From the NCBI GenBank assembly GCA_902729315.2, contig LR746264.1, positions 11,381,878-11,445,877 on the forward strand: a stretch of DNA of 64,000 nt, written 5' to 3'. The position numbers and the translations under genes are program-made. Positions 47,501 through 58,905 of this stretch are shown here, in pieces. A model generated the notes under the pieces. That model did no database searches, had not been told where the DNA came from, and saw nothing but the letters and a program-made list of their open reading frames with translations. Source of the stretch: Spirodela intermedia. Lineage: Eukaryota; Streptophyta; Magnoliopsida; Alismatales; Araceae. Numbering within the stretch: position 1 is the first letter of the stretch; every line of letters starts with the position of its first letter.

Positions 47501-48503
47501 TGAAAATTGATACACGGACTTCCTACAAATGATCGTATGTCCATCACGGGACATAACATCTGCTCTAAGTGTCATTGTTGTCCCATCACTCCGAGTAATG
47601 AAATTATGGGCCACTTATTTTTCATAGTGTTATTGCTACGGAATGTTGGAACCAACTCTTATTGAATTGGTCCCCAGCATTTCATATTTCTCCATCTCTT
47701 ACACCCTAGAGATTTTCAGGAAAGTCTTTGATTAAGCCACAAAGCTCTAGGGGCAGCCCTACCTACGTATTTCCTTAGCATATATGTTATGGGAGATATG
47801 GAAGGGACAAAATCTCTCTTATTTTCGGGTCAATAGATCGGCGCACGAGATCATGAGACCGTCACACAATGGTTGAGAAGTACCCATCCTTTGGTGTAAG
47901 CCTTCAGCGACATGTTCAGCCTCAATCTGTGAGGCCCTTAGGACTGAGGTCAAGCCATGCCTACGCATATAGAAATCTCCACTCGAGGTCGTCGATGGAG
48001 ATTCTGCTAGTTGGACACCTAAAGTTGAGCGTCGATGGAGCAGCCGGGAACCACTGGACTTGTAGGAGGAGGAGGCATCTTACGGGATCATACGGGGAGT
48101 ATTATCTTTGCCTTTTCTTATTTTATAACATTCAAACTAACACTACTGCGAGAGGTTATGGTGATATGTGACGGTTTGCTCCTCTGCGAGGAACACAATC
48201 TCCATGATATCGTCGTAGAATCGACTCACGAGTGCTTGTTCAGATGCTATGTGCGGGTTCTTGTTCACATTGGCGAGTACTTGGATCGACATCATGTGTT
48301 GTAGAGCAAAGATCACCGTCATTACACACGATTCACGAGAAAGGAACGGACAGGCGCACTTGCTACACATGTGTTATACACTTGTTTGTGCTTTGTATTC
48401 TCTTCTTGGCAAGAGATGCCACCCGAAGCTTCGAGGTCGACATAAACTTGGAGCAGATCGCTATGCCATCACTTCGTATATGGCGAACACAAAGACACAA
48501 TAA
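44531..48503 (+). pseudogene. LINE-B ORF2 (copy B2)
   Basis: Endonuclease entry near 44,535-44,560 (here degraded: GLWGWATS in place of WNCRGLGN). Intact GDFNCV site near 44,900-44,935. RT: IHDNIMLVHKLAQS near 46,060-46,110, KLDMEKAFDRIEW near 46,140-46,175, FADDAILF near 46,447-46,475. Zn region near 47,570-47,640. RNase H from VDGAAG near 48,030. The frame ends at 48,503. Multiple frameshifts. Confidence 0.82.
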
Positions 48504-48778
48504 GCCCCGATAGTGGCGGATCGCAGGCTAACCCCAGCCAGCACGACTTGGCGTCACGTAGCACCACAACCACACATTTATCCTCTCCTTTGTGAATCAG
48601 AGGATTTCGCAACAATTTCAACCGAGATGATCAACCACGACCGCATCTACCACTTCATCTTTCACTTACCACTTTTCAAATTGAGCTATCTCTTGTCTTC
48701 CCTAGATCTTATGTATGAAGCCTAAGGATAAACATTATCTCAACATCAATATAATCGAATTTTCATTTATTGAAAAAA

Positions 48779-48833
48779 CCTAAACCCTAAACCTTAAATC
48801 CTAAACCCTAAACCCTAAACCCTAAACCCTAAA
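48779..48833 (-). repeat. Interstitial telomeric array, 8 units
   Basis: Eight units including CCTTAAA and TCCTAAA variants in the same order as the complement of the left-arm array. Joins the B2 A-tail to the A3 5' leader. Confidence 0.95.
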
Positions 48834-49153
48834 CTTTTTCTCTCTCCTCATGAGCTTCTCTCTCCTCATGATCAGTGCAAATGGTGAGATCTCCTTTATG
48901 TGACCTCGGATCACGCTGAAACTTTTCCATTCGATTCGGAAGGCCAACAACTATCGGTTTGAGCTATTACGCATCAGCGGTGGATTAAAGCCTTTGTTTA
49001 CAATTTCCTCATCGAAGGTAAACTTCGGAAAGTTCACTCCAAAGGTAATATCTTTCTATTGGGGTGAAATTTCATTATTTTTAGTTCAATAGAATTGTAT
49101 TTGCCTCGTTTACCATTTTCTCTTCTATATCAATTTTATTTGATGCTTAGCTG

Positions 49154-51900
49154 ATGAGTAGCTCATAGATTTCATCGGGTGACCTCCGTCGCCCAAATGA
49201 AAACTTACTGACGAATCTTGGCGAGCGAAGGCCGACATGTGGCGATAACAGCCTCTGTCCTCGCTTTCTCTCTCCGCGGTTTATGTGACCGAGAGGCGGC
49301 CGTAAATGAGCTGAGCGGTCGAACCACGGACGTCCGTGATTCGACATCAGTGGCGTCTTCGAGGCCGAATCGGAGGGACAGCGATGGGCGCCGTCTACTC
49401 TCCTTCAGTGCGGCGGCGGCGAAGAGCCACCTCGATCTAACCATAGATCGTATGATCAATGGTCGGAATCAGCCCGGCTATAAAGGCCTCAACAGCCGTT
49501 CTTGAGGCCTGCCCTCGGGCGGTCCGCGGCCATAGCGGCCAACTTGATCAGCCGTTGATCTTGAGATCAGCGGAGGGATCCGTGGCCATAAAGGTGCCGC
49601 AACTTTTGCGTCGCCGATGCCTCGGCTGGGGCGCTCTGGCGTCATCAGCGTCAAACACGCGGGCGATGGCATCGCCGGAACCCTCGCCATCCGCGTGCGA
49701 GCACGCTCGGTGGCCTTTCTGGTAGCGGCTTTGTCGAGCCTCGGCAAGGTGGCTAGAGCTGAGCGGCCGGTAGCGCCATCTGAGGCGCTTTAGCCCAGCT
49801 ATGCCGACCCAGCCAGGCTCGCGGCTCGGGGCGCCCGGCCTAGGCCGGTGGCCCGGCTGAGCTGGCTCGGGCACACCAGTCAAGCTCTTGCCCAACTAAG
49901 GGGCAAAGCCTACGGCCCAAAAGAAGATAGGGCGTCGACTTTTCGTCCACCCTCGGCCACATCCTCTAGGCCTACCCGAGTCAACAAATTGAGCGGTTTT
50001 ACCTTTACCTATAGGGGCCCTTAGGCTCTCTCGGACCAAGCCTCTCGAACCAACTAGGATTCCAGCACTAGTTGAGACCTCAATATTGGCCCCAAACACA
50101 TCCCTTGGGCACAATATATCTACACCTAGTGGGCTAGACTCTATTGTGCCCCATAGGCCAAACCGACTATGCCTTTGGACATTTATCATGGAAACGAGTG
50201 TCTAGACCCTGTCCCTCCACACGGTGTGATATCACAAGAACAGCTGCGTCGGTACTATTCCCATTCTATGATACCACTATCCTAGTGCGAAGCTATAGCG
50301 AGGATGATGGGAAGAGGACAATAGCTTTTACTTATGAGGAGGTCTCCTAGATGGCAGCCACATTCAATATACCTTAGTTGGTCGTTTCACTCTGAAATGA
50401 CCAACCATAGGTATTTATAGAAGATTTACTTAGCACTTGGAAATTTTCAGGGCGAGTCTCCATCGGACTCGAGACTATCGTAGCATATATATCCGCTTTG
50501 AGCTAGAAGCGAATTATCGCCGAGCATGGAGCCGACCCACTTGGACAATAGGGAGTCTACCCTCCATACCCACAGATGGACACCACAGACCGACATAGGG
50601 TGTCGAGCACATCAGTCTCATGTGGTTCCATTATGGGTGGGCTTCCTTGGCCTACCTGCCCATTTATTTCGCCAAAGGCACTTAAGTCTTTGGCAAATGC
50701 GGTGGGAACATTCATATACCTTGACCGGGCATAAAATGTTCAACCAGCCGGGATCATACGAGTTTGTATATAGGTGGACCTAATGGCCCCTCTGAGAGGA
50801 CTCTCGTTATATGTAGTGGAGATGATGAGCTTTATCAGCCTATCATTTATGAGAGATTACCATATTTCTGCACACATTGTGCTATCTTGGGCCACCTTGT
50901 TAGCACATGTCGTCGGAAGGCAAGTATACCACGGCGACCACGAGCCTTCTTAGTACCGATCTCATATGGCGATTACCTTGTCGAAATGAGAAAGGATGCT
51001 CGAGTGCTCGTCATCCTCGAGGTCGACTGCCCTATGGCGGCTCCACCTCCCTTACCTCGAAGGCACGGAAATGCCTAGGTCACTAATTGAGACACAACAT
51101 GCGGTGAAAGCCGGCAGCTGAGCGCCCTTCTTCCATCCACACAAGAGGAAAGAACACGAGGCTACACCTTCCCCTTTAGGCAAGGGAAAGAAACCCTAAC
51201 CTCAAACACCTTCGAGGTCTTAGAGGCTTTAGATGAGAGAGACTTTGAGGGACCTGCGAGGAGGGAACTAGGCCTTCAAAGGGCTAGCATCCCCCTGAGG
51301 ACTCATCTAGTCAAACCCCACATACTAGATCCCCTCGGGCTATCAACCTCTTATACTCACCCACCCCTCCATCCATTAGTGTCTCTCCACCACCCAGTTC
51401 CTCCTGCCCATTCACTCTTCCCCGTGGTAGGAGTCCTTCACCTCTTAGTCCCCACCGACCAAGGTCTACCCCTTTCTTTGAGGGTATAGGCTTGGGCACT
51501 ATCCATCCCCTCAAATCCTCGTCGATGATCTACTAGGAGGGCCTACCCCAGCATACTTCCTATTAGTACATCTTCGTAGCCCCGTTCTGATTCTTATACC
51601 CTCCCCCTCTCCTACTACACCCGCCAAATCAGTTTCCTAGACTTGATCCACCACCCGTTGATTCTAGAGAGCCCGATAGAAGCGATGCTTAGCAATCGTC
51701 AAGCACCACACCCATCCTCCTCATCTAGTGCTCATGATACTAGTGGCCATCGATTAGTACCCATGAGGATGGTAGCTCTGAGGACTGACATTGAGACTAC
51801 CTATTTAGAGGAGGGTTATCAGGCGGAGGTTAGGACCACACGATTCACTAGGCGCTCACCTTACTCCACGAGATCTAGGACTCGTGGGGCCACTCGATAG
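49154..51900 (+). pseudogene. LINE-A ORF1 (copy A3)
   Basis: ATG 49,154 (MSSS), GC-rich N-terminal half, FTYEEVS near 50,328-50,350, core to about 50,800. CCHC knuckle with Cys at 50,869 and 50,878, His at 50,893 and Cys at 50,908. C-terminal Ser-rich part with TDIETTYLEEGYQAEV and a stop at 51,898-51,900. The stop is three bases upstream of the ORF2 ATG. Early stop codons and frame breaks are present. Confidence 0.82.
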
Positions 51901-51903
51901 ATC

Positions 51904-54900
51904 ATGATACCTAGCATTATATGGAATTGTCGGGTATAAGCAACCTCGAAACCCAATTCTATATAGCTAGCCTATCTGACGATGTCGACTAGGTATAGTA
52001 GGCCTCATTGAGCCTATGATATCATCAGATCGTATCAACCCTTACTTAGGCAGTTAGGTATGGATCATTTTACTCCAATCCACGAATCATATTTGGCTCT
52101 TTTGGACTAGACCATACTCTATGGAGTTGTTAGTTGAGGGATCCTAGCATATCACTATGATGGTTCGAGATCTCACCCAAGAGTTCACCTTCTCGGTCAT
52201 CTATGCATCACATAGATCGAAGAAGAAAACTCTTTGGGCAGATCTAGTTCGATGCGTGAGGACTACCCTACACTAGTTGAGTCTCCTTGGTATCTAGCGG
52301 TGACTTCAAGCGTGTTAAATACTAGTGAGCGTCAAGGTGGGCGAATCCCTAGGGCCGTAACATGGAGATGTTCAATGGTATTTTTTATCTCTTATTGAGC
52401 CACCTACATCAGGTGAGGCATGGGCGTGGAGTAACAATCGAGAGGGCGCTTTGATTTATGAGTGTATCGATCATTTGTTTCATCAACATCATCACCATGG
52501 TGCGACATCCCATATTAGTCACGATATTACCCGTTATAGGTCAGATCACACCCGATCCTCATACTCCTAAGCAGTATGAGCACCCGAACCCTCCTTCAGA
52601 TTTTTAGATCATGTGGCTCCAACATAAAGACTTTAAGAGTTTAAATGCGGAATCACTTTCGTGCGGACATATCTCAATTCTCCTATGGAGAACCTTAGCT
52701 ATAGGTTAAAGAATCTCAAACTCCACTTTAAATGGTGGAACCGACATATCTATGGGAATGTTCATACCCAGGTTGATGCATTACAAAAGAGTTAGCGAAG
52801 TTGAAAGACTCTGCAAGCTAGATATTCAGATGCTACTTGGAAAGGAGGAGTAGAGTGGCGACCAACTTGATGAGGTTGTGCGATGATAAGAGTTATTCTA
52901 TCTCCAAAAATCATGCATCTAGTTGTTACAAGAGGGTGATAGAAACACTTGTTTCTTTCATGCCTCGATCGCTCACCGCTCACGTTCAGATTATACCTCT
53001 CTTTTAGAGACATATAATCAGGACCTTTCACGCATCTGAGGAGGTAGGGGTTGAGTACTTTCGTACTCTCTTAACCTCTCAGCCGATTGAGATTTCTGAT
53101 GATATGCTCACTTGATCCCATCATTGGTCACTCACCATGAGAACTCTCTCACGGGCCATACCCACAAGAGAAGAGATCAAGGAAGTAGTTTTCTCTATGA
53201 GCGACATTGTGCACCGGGCCCAATGGTTTCCCAGCTGATTTTACATTTCTTGTTGGGATATCGTTGGCACTGATCTCATCCAGGCTATCAAGGAAATCTT
53301 TCATCGTAAAGTCTTTACGAAGTTGGAAGGCTACCTTCCTTGCACTTATACCAAAGGTGACTACCCCAACCTCATTTAGAGACTTTCGACCTATCGGTTT
53401 ATGTAGCGTGTGTTATAAAGTTGTATCTAAGATCATTACCGTAGATTGAGTAGTTTCTTTGATAGACTTATATCTCGAGCAATGCGGTTTGTCAAGGGGC
53501 GGTACATTCACGATAACATCATGTTAGTACATGAACTAGCACAGTCCTTAGCCATGACTGTCGAGGCTCCAATATTATCATCAAATTAGACATGAAAAAG
53601 GCTTTTAATAGGATGATAGAGTGGAGTTTCCTCATAAAGGTTCTTAGATGCTTTGGGTTCACCGGCGACTTCATTGACTTAGTCGATGCATGTGTTAGGG
53701 AGAATCACTTCTCTTTATTGGTGAATGATAGCTCTACACCATTCTTCACGACCACGAGAGGTCTCGACAGGCGATCCATTATCACCCACCCTCTTCATCT
53801 TGGTGAAGAAGTCCTCGGTCGATCCCTCACCCAGCGATCAATCAAGGATTTATCCGACCATATTACTCGAAGAGGGTTGTCGATCATCTCACACTCTCTC
53901 TTTGCTGATGATGCGATACTCTTCCTCAATGGATGTGAGAGATCTAATAGAGGGCTCATGAGTATTATCTCGAGGTATGGCGAGCTGCAGGTCAACTTCG
54001 TCAATGCCTCAAAGAGTAGCTTCATAGTAGGCCCTTCTACCCCATAGGGACCATCACGGCGCATCCAAGGCCTAATAGGGTTCTCTCGTGGACACCTACC
54101 TTTTGACTATCTAGGATGTCTTATCTTCCTCGGCGTGGCGCATACACTATTTTGGCGCCCTAGTGGGGAAGTTGAGGAAGAAACTAGCGGGATGGAAGTT
54201 CGGCTTCTATCCCTAGAGGACGGTTCGATTGATCGCCATGTCCTCATGAGCATGCCATTACACCTTTTGGCAGTCCATGAGGTACCAGACACTGTCTTCT
54301 GACTATTAGGCGGATATGTGCGTCCTTCCTTTGGGATGGACAACTTGAGGGACCTCGTTATAGCGTCGAGTTTCTTGGGAGAAAGCATGTCGACCTATGG
54401 ATGAGGGTGGCCTAGGTATTGGCCCTCAAGATGTACTTAACATGCTTCAAAAGAAACTTCGTTTGGAGGATGAGGACCACACCATCAGTGCTAGGCTCTT
54501 TTGTGTCAACCAAATATGGTGAGTGGGCTCGACTGCGGCTGACATCAAAGGAGTCAAGCGATGGGCAGGCAGCGACATTGGTTAGAGATGGTGCCTTATT
54601 GGATTGGCGAGTAGGCGGCGATCAGTGCACTGATGCGACACTTGGCTAGAGGATGCACCATTGGCCAGTTTACCACTTTCACATCCTCTTGGCCTCGCGG
54701 CGGTAGCCCAACTTCTCCAAGGAGACACTTTCGTCTACTTATTGAGAGGCATGGACTACCGTCGGACTTGTTACCAGCCATCACCATAACTAAGGCGAGT
54801 TTTATTGAGGACCAACCCATCTAGACACTTACGTAGATGGCGGTTTCTCTTGTAGCTCCTCTTGGGAGCACTTTAGAAACCGCTCCTCAAAGACATTTTG

Positions 54901-56001
54901 GGGAAATCTCATATGGCATCCGGCCATCACACCTCGTGTTTCGTTCTTCTGTGGAAGTTCATGCACCGAGGACTACCCACCGACGATCAGTGATTGTCAC
55001 CGATCAAGAGGTAGAAAGGAGATGTCATTGTTGCTCCATCACGACGGACGAAAGTATGGAACATCTATTTTTCCATAGTGATATCATTTGTCGAATGTTG
55101 GCGTCAACTTCTAGCGAATTGGCTTCAATGCAGACCTCTGAGACCACCACTAGAGGTCTTTAGGAGAGTCATTGACTCACCGGCGAGTGTCAAGCTTAGT
55201 CCCTTTATCCGTATCTCCATAGCATATATGTTATGGGAAATATAGAAGGGGCGTAACTCATCTCGATTTGCAGGCCAAGTGATGCATGTCACGGAGATTA
55301 TGAGGCACGTAACACAATGGCTTGAAGTACTCATTCCTTAGTGCCAAACAAAGCGAAATGCTCGCGTTCTGTTTGTGAGGCTTTTGGGCTTTGGGGACTC
55401 CATATCATACCTACAGGACCTGGACTACTATCCGATCTGTTAGATGGACACCACCGAGGGTTGGGCGTGGAAACTCAGCGTCGATGGAGCATCTCAAGGC
55501 AACCACTGGACCATCACGGAGGAGGAGGTATTTTCGTGATAGTAGGATGCATTCTCTTTGCTTTTGAACTTTTATAATATCTGAACTAATCTTGAGGAGG
55601 CTATGGCAATCAGGGATGGTTTGCTTCTTTGTGAGGAGCAAAATATTACTAATATTATCTTAGAATTTGATTCCAAAGTGTTAGTGGACATGTTCGTGCA
55701 GACTCTTGTCCTCATTGGAGGCTTAAGAATATCTGGGCAGACATCATGCGATGTCGAGGGCGCATCACAACCATTACGCATTAGTTCGAGAATCAGATAG
55801 TTGGCGCCCTTGCTATGCATGGAGTCAAATTGCGTCGGAGGACAGTCTTCTCTTTTGGCAAGACATGCCCTTTGCAGCCGAGGTGCTCATAGACTTGGCG
55901 ACTTCGGCATACCCTCTTTATGCATACACCGCTTCACTACGGCCCCTCCACGGCGGTGTGTATTACTGGAGGAGATCAGGGGTGGTTACTATTGGCGCTG
56001 A
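51904..56001 (+). pseudogene. LINE-A ORF2 (copy A3)
   Basis: About 4.1 kb, near the 1,300-residue size usual for plant L1 ORF2. Endonuclease start MIPSIIWNC at 51,904. RT motif A near 53,592-53,640, TTRGL near 53,750-53,768, FADDAILF near 53,905-53,932. Thumb 54,100-54,420. Zn region (CHCCSITTDESMEHLFFHSD) near 55,022-55,085. RNase H from SVDGAS near 55,478, with LEFDSKVLVDM near 55,660-55,692. C-terminal GGYYWR, stop 55,999-56,001. Broken by frameshifts, some of which may be sequence error. Confidence 0.87.
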
Positions 56002-56480
56002 AGACCACAATAGAGATCAGGTACATGTTTCCTTTGTTTCTGTTTTAGGTCTATCACAAGCCACAACCATGACATCATCATGGCGCTCATCCCATACCAC
56101 CGATGTGGAATGCACTTTGCCTATCAACACAAGGCGGACAACAAGACACATTGTAATCCGCTCGGGTACACTACTTCCAATCATTACAATTCTCATAATC
56201 ACCTCACATCTATTATCTATCACCCTCAAGTAGTGAGGACATAGAACTATCAACACATGTTGGCATCTGCCCACTTTTGAACTATAGGTCTATAGCACAT
56301 CAGACACTGTCAAACTAGTTGTGAATCGCCAACCTAGCACCTCTCTCAAGATCTCATTAGTACCATCAGCCAGCTTGAACCCATGAGAAGGAAAGGATCT
56401 ATATCCATAGGATTGACCCTCTCTCTTCTCTCTCTCTCTCGATTCTCTATTTCTTTCTCCCTCCCTTTCTCTCTTTTTTT

Positions 56481-56503
56481 AAACCCTAAACCCTTAACCC
56501 CCT
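56481..56503 (-). repeat. Short telomeric array
   Basis: About three CCCTAAA-like units (AAACCCTAAACCCTTAACCC) between the A3 3' end and a 5S-derived element. Confidence 0.85.
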
Positions 56504-57027
56504 TAGTGGGAGAGTTGCCACGGATCCCATAAGAACTCGAGTTAAGCGTGCTTTCGGGTGGGAGCAGTCCACGGATGAGTGACCTCCATGGGAAGTCCCG
56601 AATGCGTGTGCATGCATTCGAGACACTTGCTGTGCATGTGCTGCAAGGCACCGCTGCATGATCGTGCTGCCCAGCCGTGTTATGAACCCTTCCGTCATCA
56701 TGCCAAGATGCCTTGAGCATCAAAGAACATGCCAAGAGGCACCCTTGCCCACCATGCGAAGGTATATGTGGTATCCATCTCACTATGCCAAGGCGCCCAG
56801 CGAAGAGCGTGCGAGAGGCACCCTACCACCATGCGAGAGGCATATATGTATCCATCTCACCATGCCAAGATACCCCAGCTCCAAAGAATGTGCGAGAGGG
56901 CACCCTTGCCACGATGTCGAGAGGTGCAAGTGGTATCTATCTCCAAAAGAATGTGCTTGAGAGGCACCAAAGTGCTTGGGCGTGTGAAGTATCGGGATGG
57001 GTGACCTCACGAAGTTTAGCTCAAGGC
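56504..57027 (+). mobile_element. 5S rRNA-derived element (right arm only)
   Basis: Complete 5' module (about 56,516-56,602; CGGATCCCATAAGAACTC, box A 56,540-56,553, box C 56,573-56,595 with one substitution). Repeated body follows, then the second module about 56,935-57,022. No A-tail: it is broken at the 3' end and joined directly to LINE-B fragment B3. It lies in the 2.6-kb segment missing from the left arm. Confidence 0.77.
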
Positions 57028-58885
57028 ACAGCAGCGATCTGAAAATCGGAACCGTCAATGCTGAGCGGTCGAATGGCGGACTGTCGAGATTTTTTCGGCT
57101 GGAGATCCCCGGTCCCAAAGATCGGCGCCGATGCCAGCCGGCACTGCTATTTCAATTGTTGATCTACAGATCACGGACTAGATTTACTAGAGGAAAGGTG
57201 CATAGCAGCTGGCGTCGTTTCCTCGGTTATGGTGTCTATGCTTGCGTCGGCGGAGGGCACCAGCGGGGAGCTTAAATCCGTTTGTTGAAATTGAAATCAG
57301 CGGAGCGGATTGATTACGCAACTTTTGCGGCGCCGTTCTCTCGTGTCGCGATGCCCATGGCGTCATCTGCGTCGAGAAAGCGGCGCAGCAACCGGACAAC
57401 GGAGGGCAGACGCGCTGGCTCATGGCGTCCTAGCCCAGATCAGGGCTGAGCTGGAGCAGGCGCGATAGCGAAGCCCGCTGGCGTGGTGGCTCAATCTCGA
57501 GTCCAGCCGGCGAGGTTGCGCGAGACGCGATCGTGCTGGACAAGACCGCGCAGCCCAAGTCGAAGGCCAAAGCTTCTAGGATCCAGCCACCGGCCTAGAC
57601 TAAACCGCCCAAACCACGCCCGGCCCGGCCCCCGACCGGGACCCAATGGCCCAGGCTGCTCGGGCCGGACCGCTCGGTCCCAGGCCGAGCTGGCCCAGCA
57701 CACCCAAGCACAGCCCACCTAGGCCCCATACCTATTGGCCCAAACCACTGAAACCAGAGCTGCTCAAGCCCGCCAAGCTAACCCAGCCCACCCGGGCCCA
57801 AGCCAAGTCTTAGGCCCAGCGACTAGTAGGACAACAGCCCACTCCTACGTGGCAAATACACTAAGGCGTGAGTTACACCCCACTTATGCTGATGGAATAC
57901 CGTCACGGGGTCACTGCGATGAAGGGGAATGAGAAGCAGTCTCATTTTCTTGAAGGAGGTCTCCCAACTGGCGAGGCCTTCCAATTTTCATTGATAAGGC
58001 ACTTCTCTACAAAGCGTCCCCACCTAGATGATATTTATAGGATCTATTTGGCCCCAAGACATTTCAAGGTAAGGTAGTTATCGGTGCTTGTGATTATTGG
58101 GCGTCTTTATCCGTTTTGAGCTCAAGGCTGACTATCGGAAAGCTTGGAGTAGGATCACATGAGAGATTCAAGATACCATTATGCATACATATAGATGGAT
58201 CCACAGACAGATGGTCTTTCGAGGAAAACAACCGCACTCCATCCTAGTTTAGATAGGTTTTCCTAGTCTACCAGCACATTTATTCACGCCTAAGGCACTT
58301 GAGTCTTTGGCGAATACCATAGTACATTTATACACCTAGATCTAGGTGTTAAAATGTTTAACCGTAAGTTATGCAGTATGTGTAGAGATAGACCTCTTAG
58401 CCCCCTTGATGCATGATCATTGTGCAAAATGGGGATGAGAGGATCTATCAAATAGTTATATATGAGAGACTACCTCATTTTGTACCCATTGCAGTGTTTG
58501 GACACACTATCCACACTTGTCGACATAAGACCACCCCATTATCTTTAGAGTCTACTACGATTTATTTTTCACCTATGTCATATGATGATTATATCAGAGG
58601 TAAGGAAGACTACACCTAGATGCCCTCCCATCTGAGCTTCGCATGCTCCCTCTCGACCACTGCCGGTCAAACTAGTGTCCCTCCAGCCGGTCTGGGAGAA
58701 CAACCCCACCTACATTGATATCACATCTTATCTCGAGCATCCACATCCACTAGAAAGGGAAGGAAGATGGTAGTAGGCGAACTCCCCATACCAACAGGTA
58801 AGGGAAGGCAGTCAAGACATCGAATGTTTTGAGGCTCTAAGTACCTTGATCGAGAAGGCAAACAATGTTCCCATCATAGGGAATA
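57028..58885 (+). mobile_element. LINE-B ORF1 fragment B3
   Basis: Matches LINE-B from the ORF1 N-terminal region (B2 position about 42,062) to about 43,960. Shows the Ala/Gln/Pro-rich segment (57,420-57,800), the core (about 57,915-58,075) and the CCHC region near 58,465-58,530, in which the first Cys codon is lost. No 5' leader, ORF2 or 3' end. Truncated on both sides by rearrangement. Confidence 0.8.
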
Positions 58886-58905
58886 ATAACAATGTTCTCT
58901 GGGCG

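Larger units (their letters stand above)
41631..48778 (+). mobile_element. LINE-B copy B2 (full length)
   Basis: Mirror of B1. 5' leader 41,631-41,976, ORF1 from about 41,980, ORF2 from about 44,530, 3' UTR 48,504-48,772, A-tail 48,773-48,778 abutting CCCTAAA repeats. Both ends lie in telomeric DNA. Confidence 0.9.
48834..56480 (+). mobile_element. LINE-A copy A3 (full length)
   Basis: The only LINE-A copy here with both ends and no foreign insertion: 5' leader 48,834-49,153, ORF1 49,154-51,900, ORF2 51,904-56,001, 3' UTR 56,002-56,480 with CT-rich end and T-rich tail region, then telomeric repeats. About 7.6 kb. The ~480-bp 3' UTR is the part missing from A2. Confidence 0.9.

Noticed and set aside
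51904-56001. Intact, active LINE ORF2
   Set aside because: All catalytic blocks are visible but lie in different frames; function cannot be claimed from this sequence, though some breaks may be errors.
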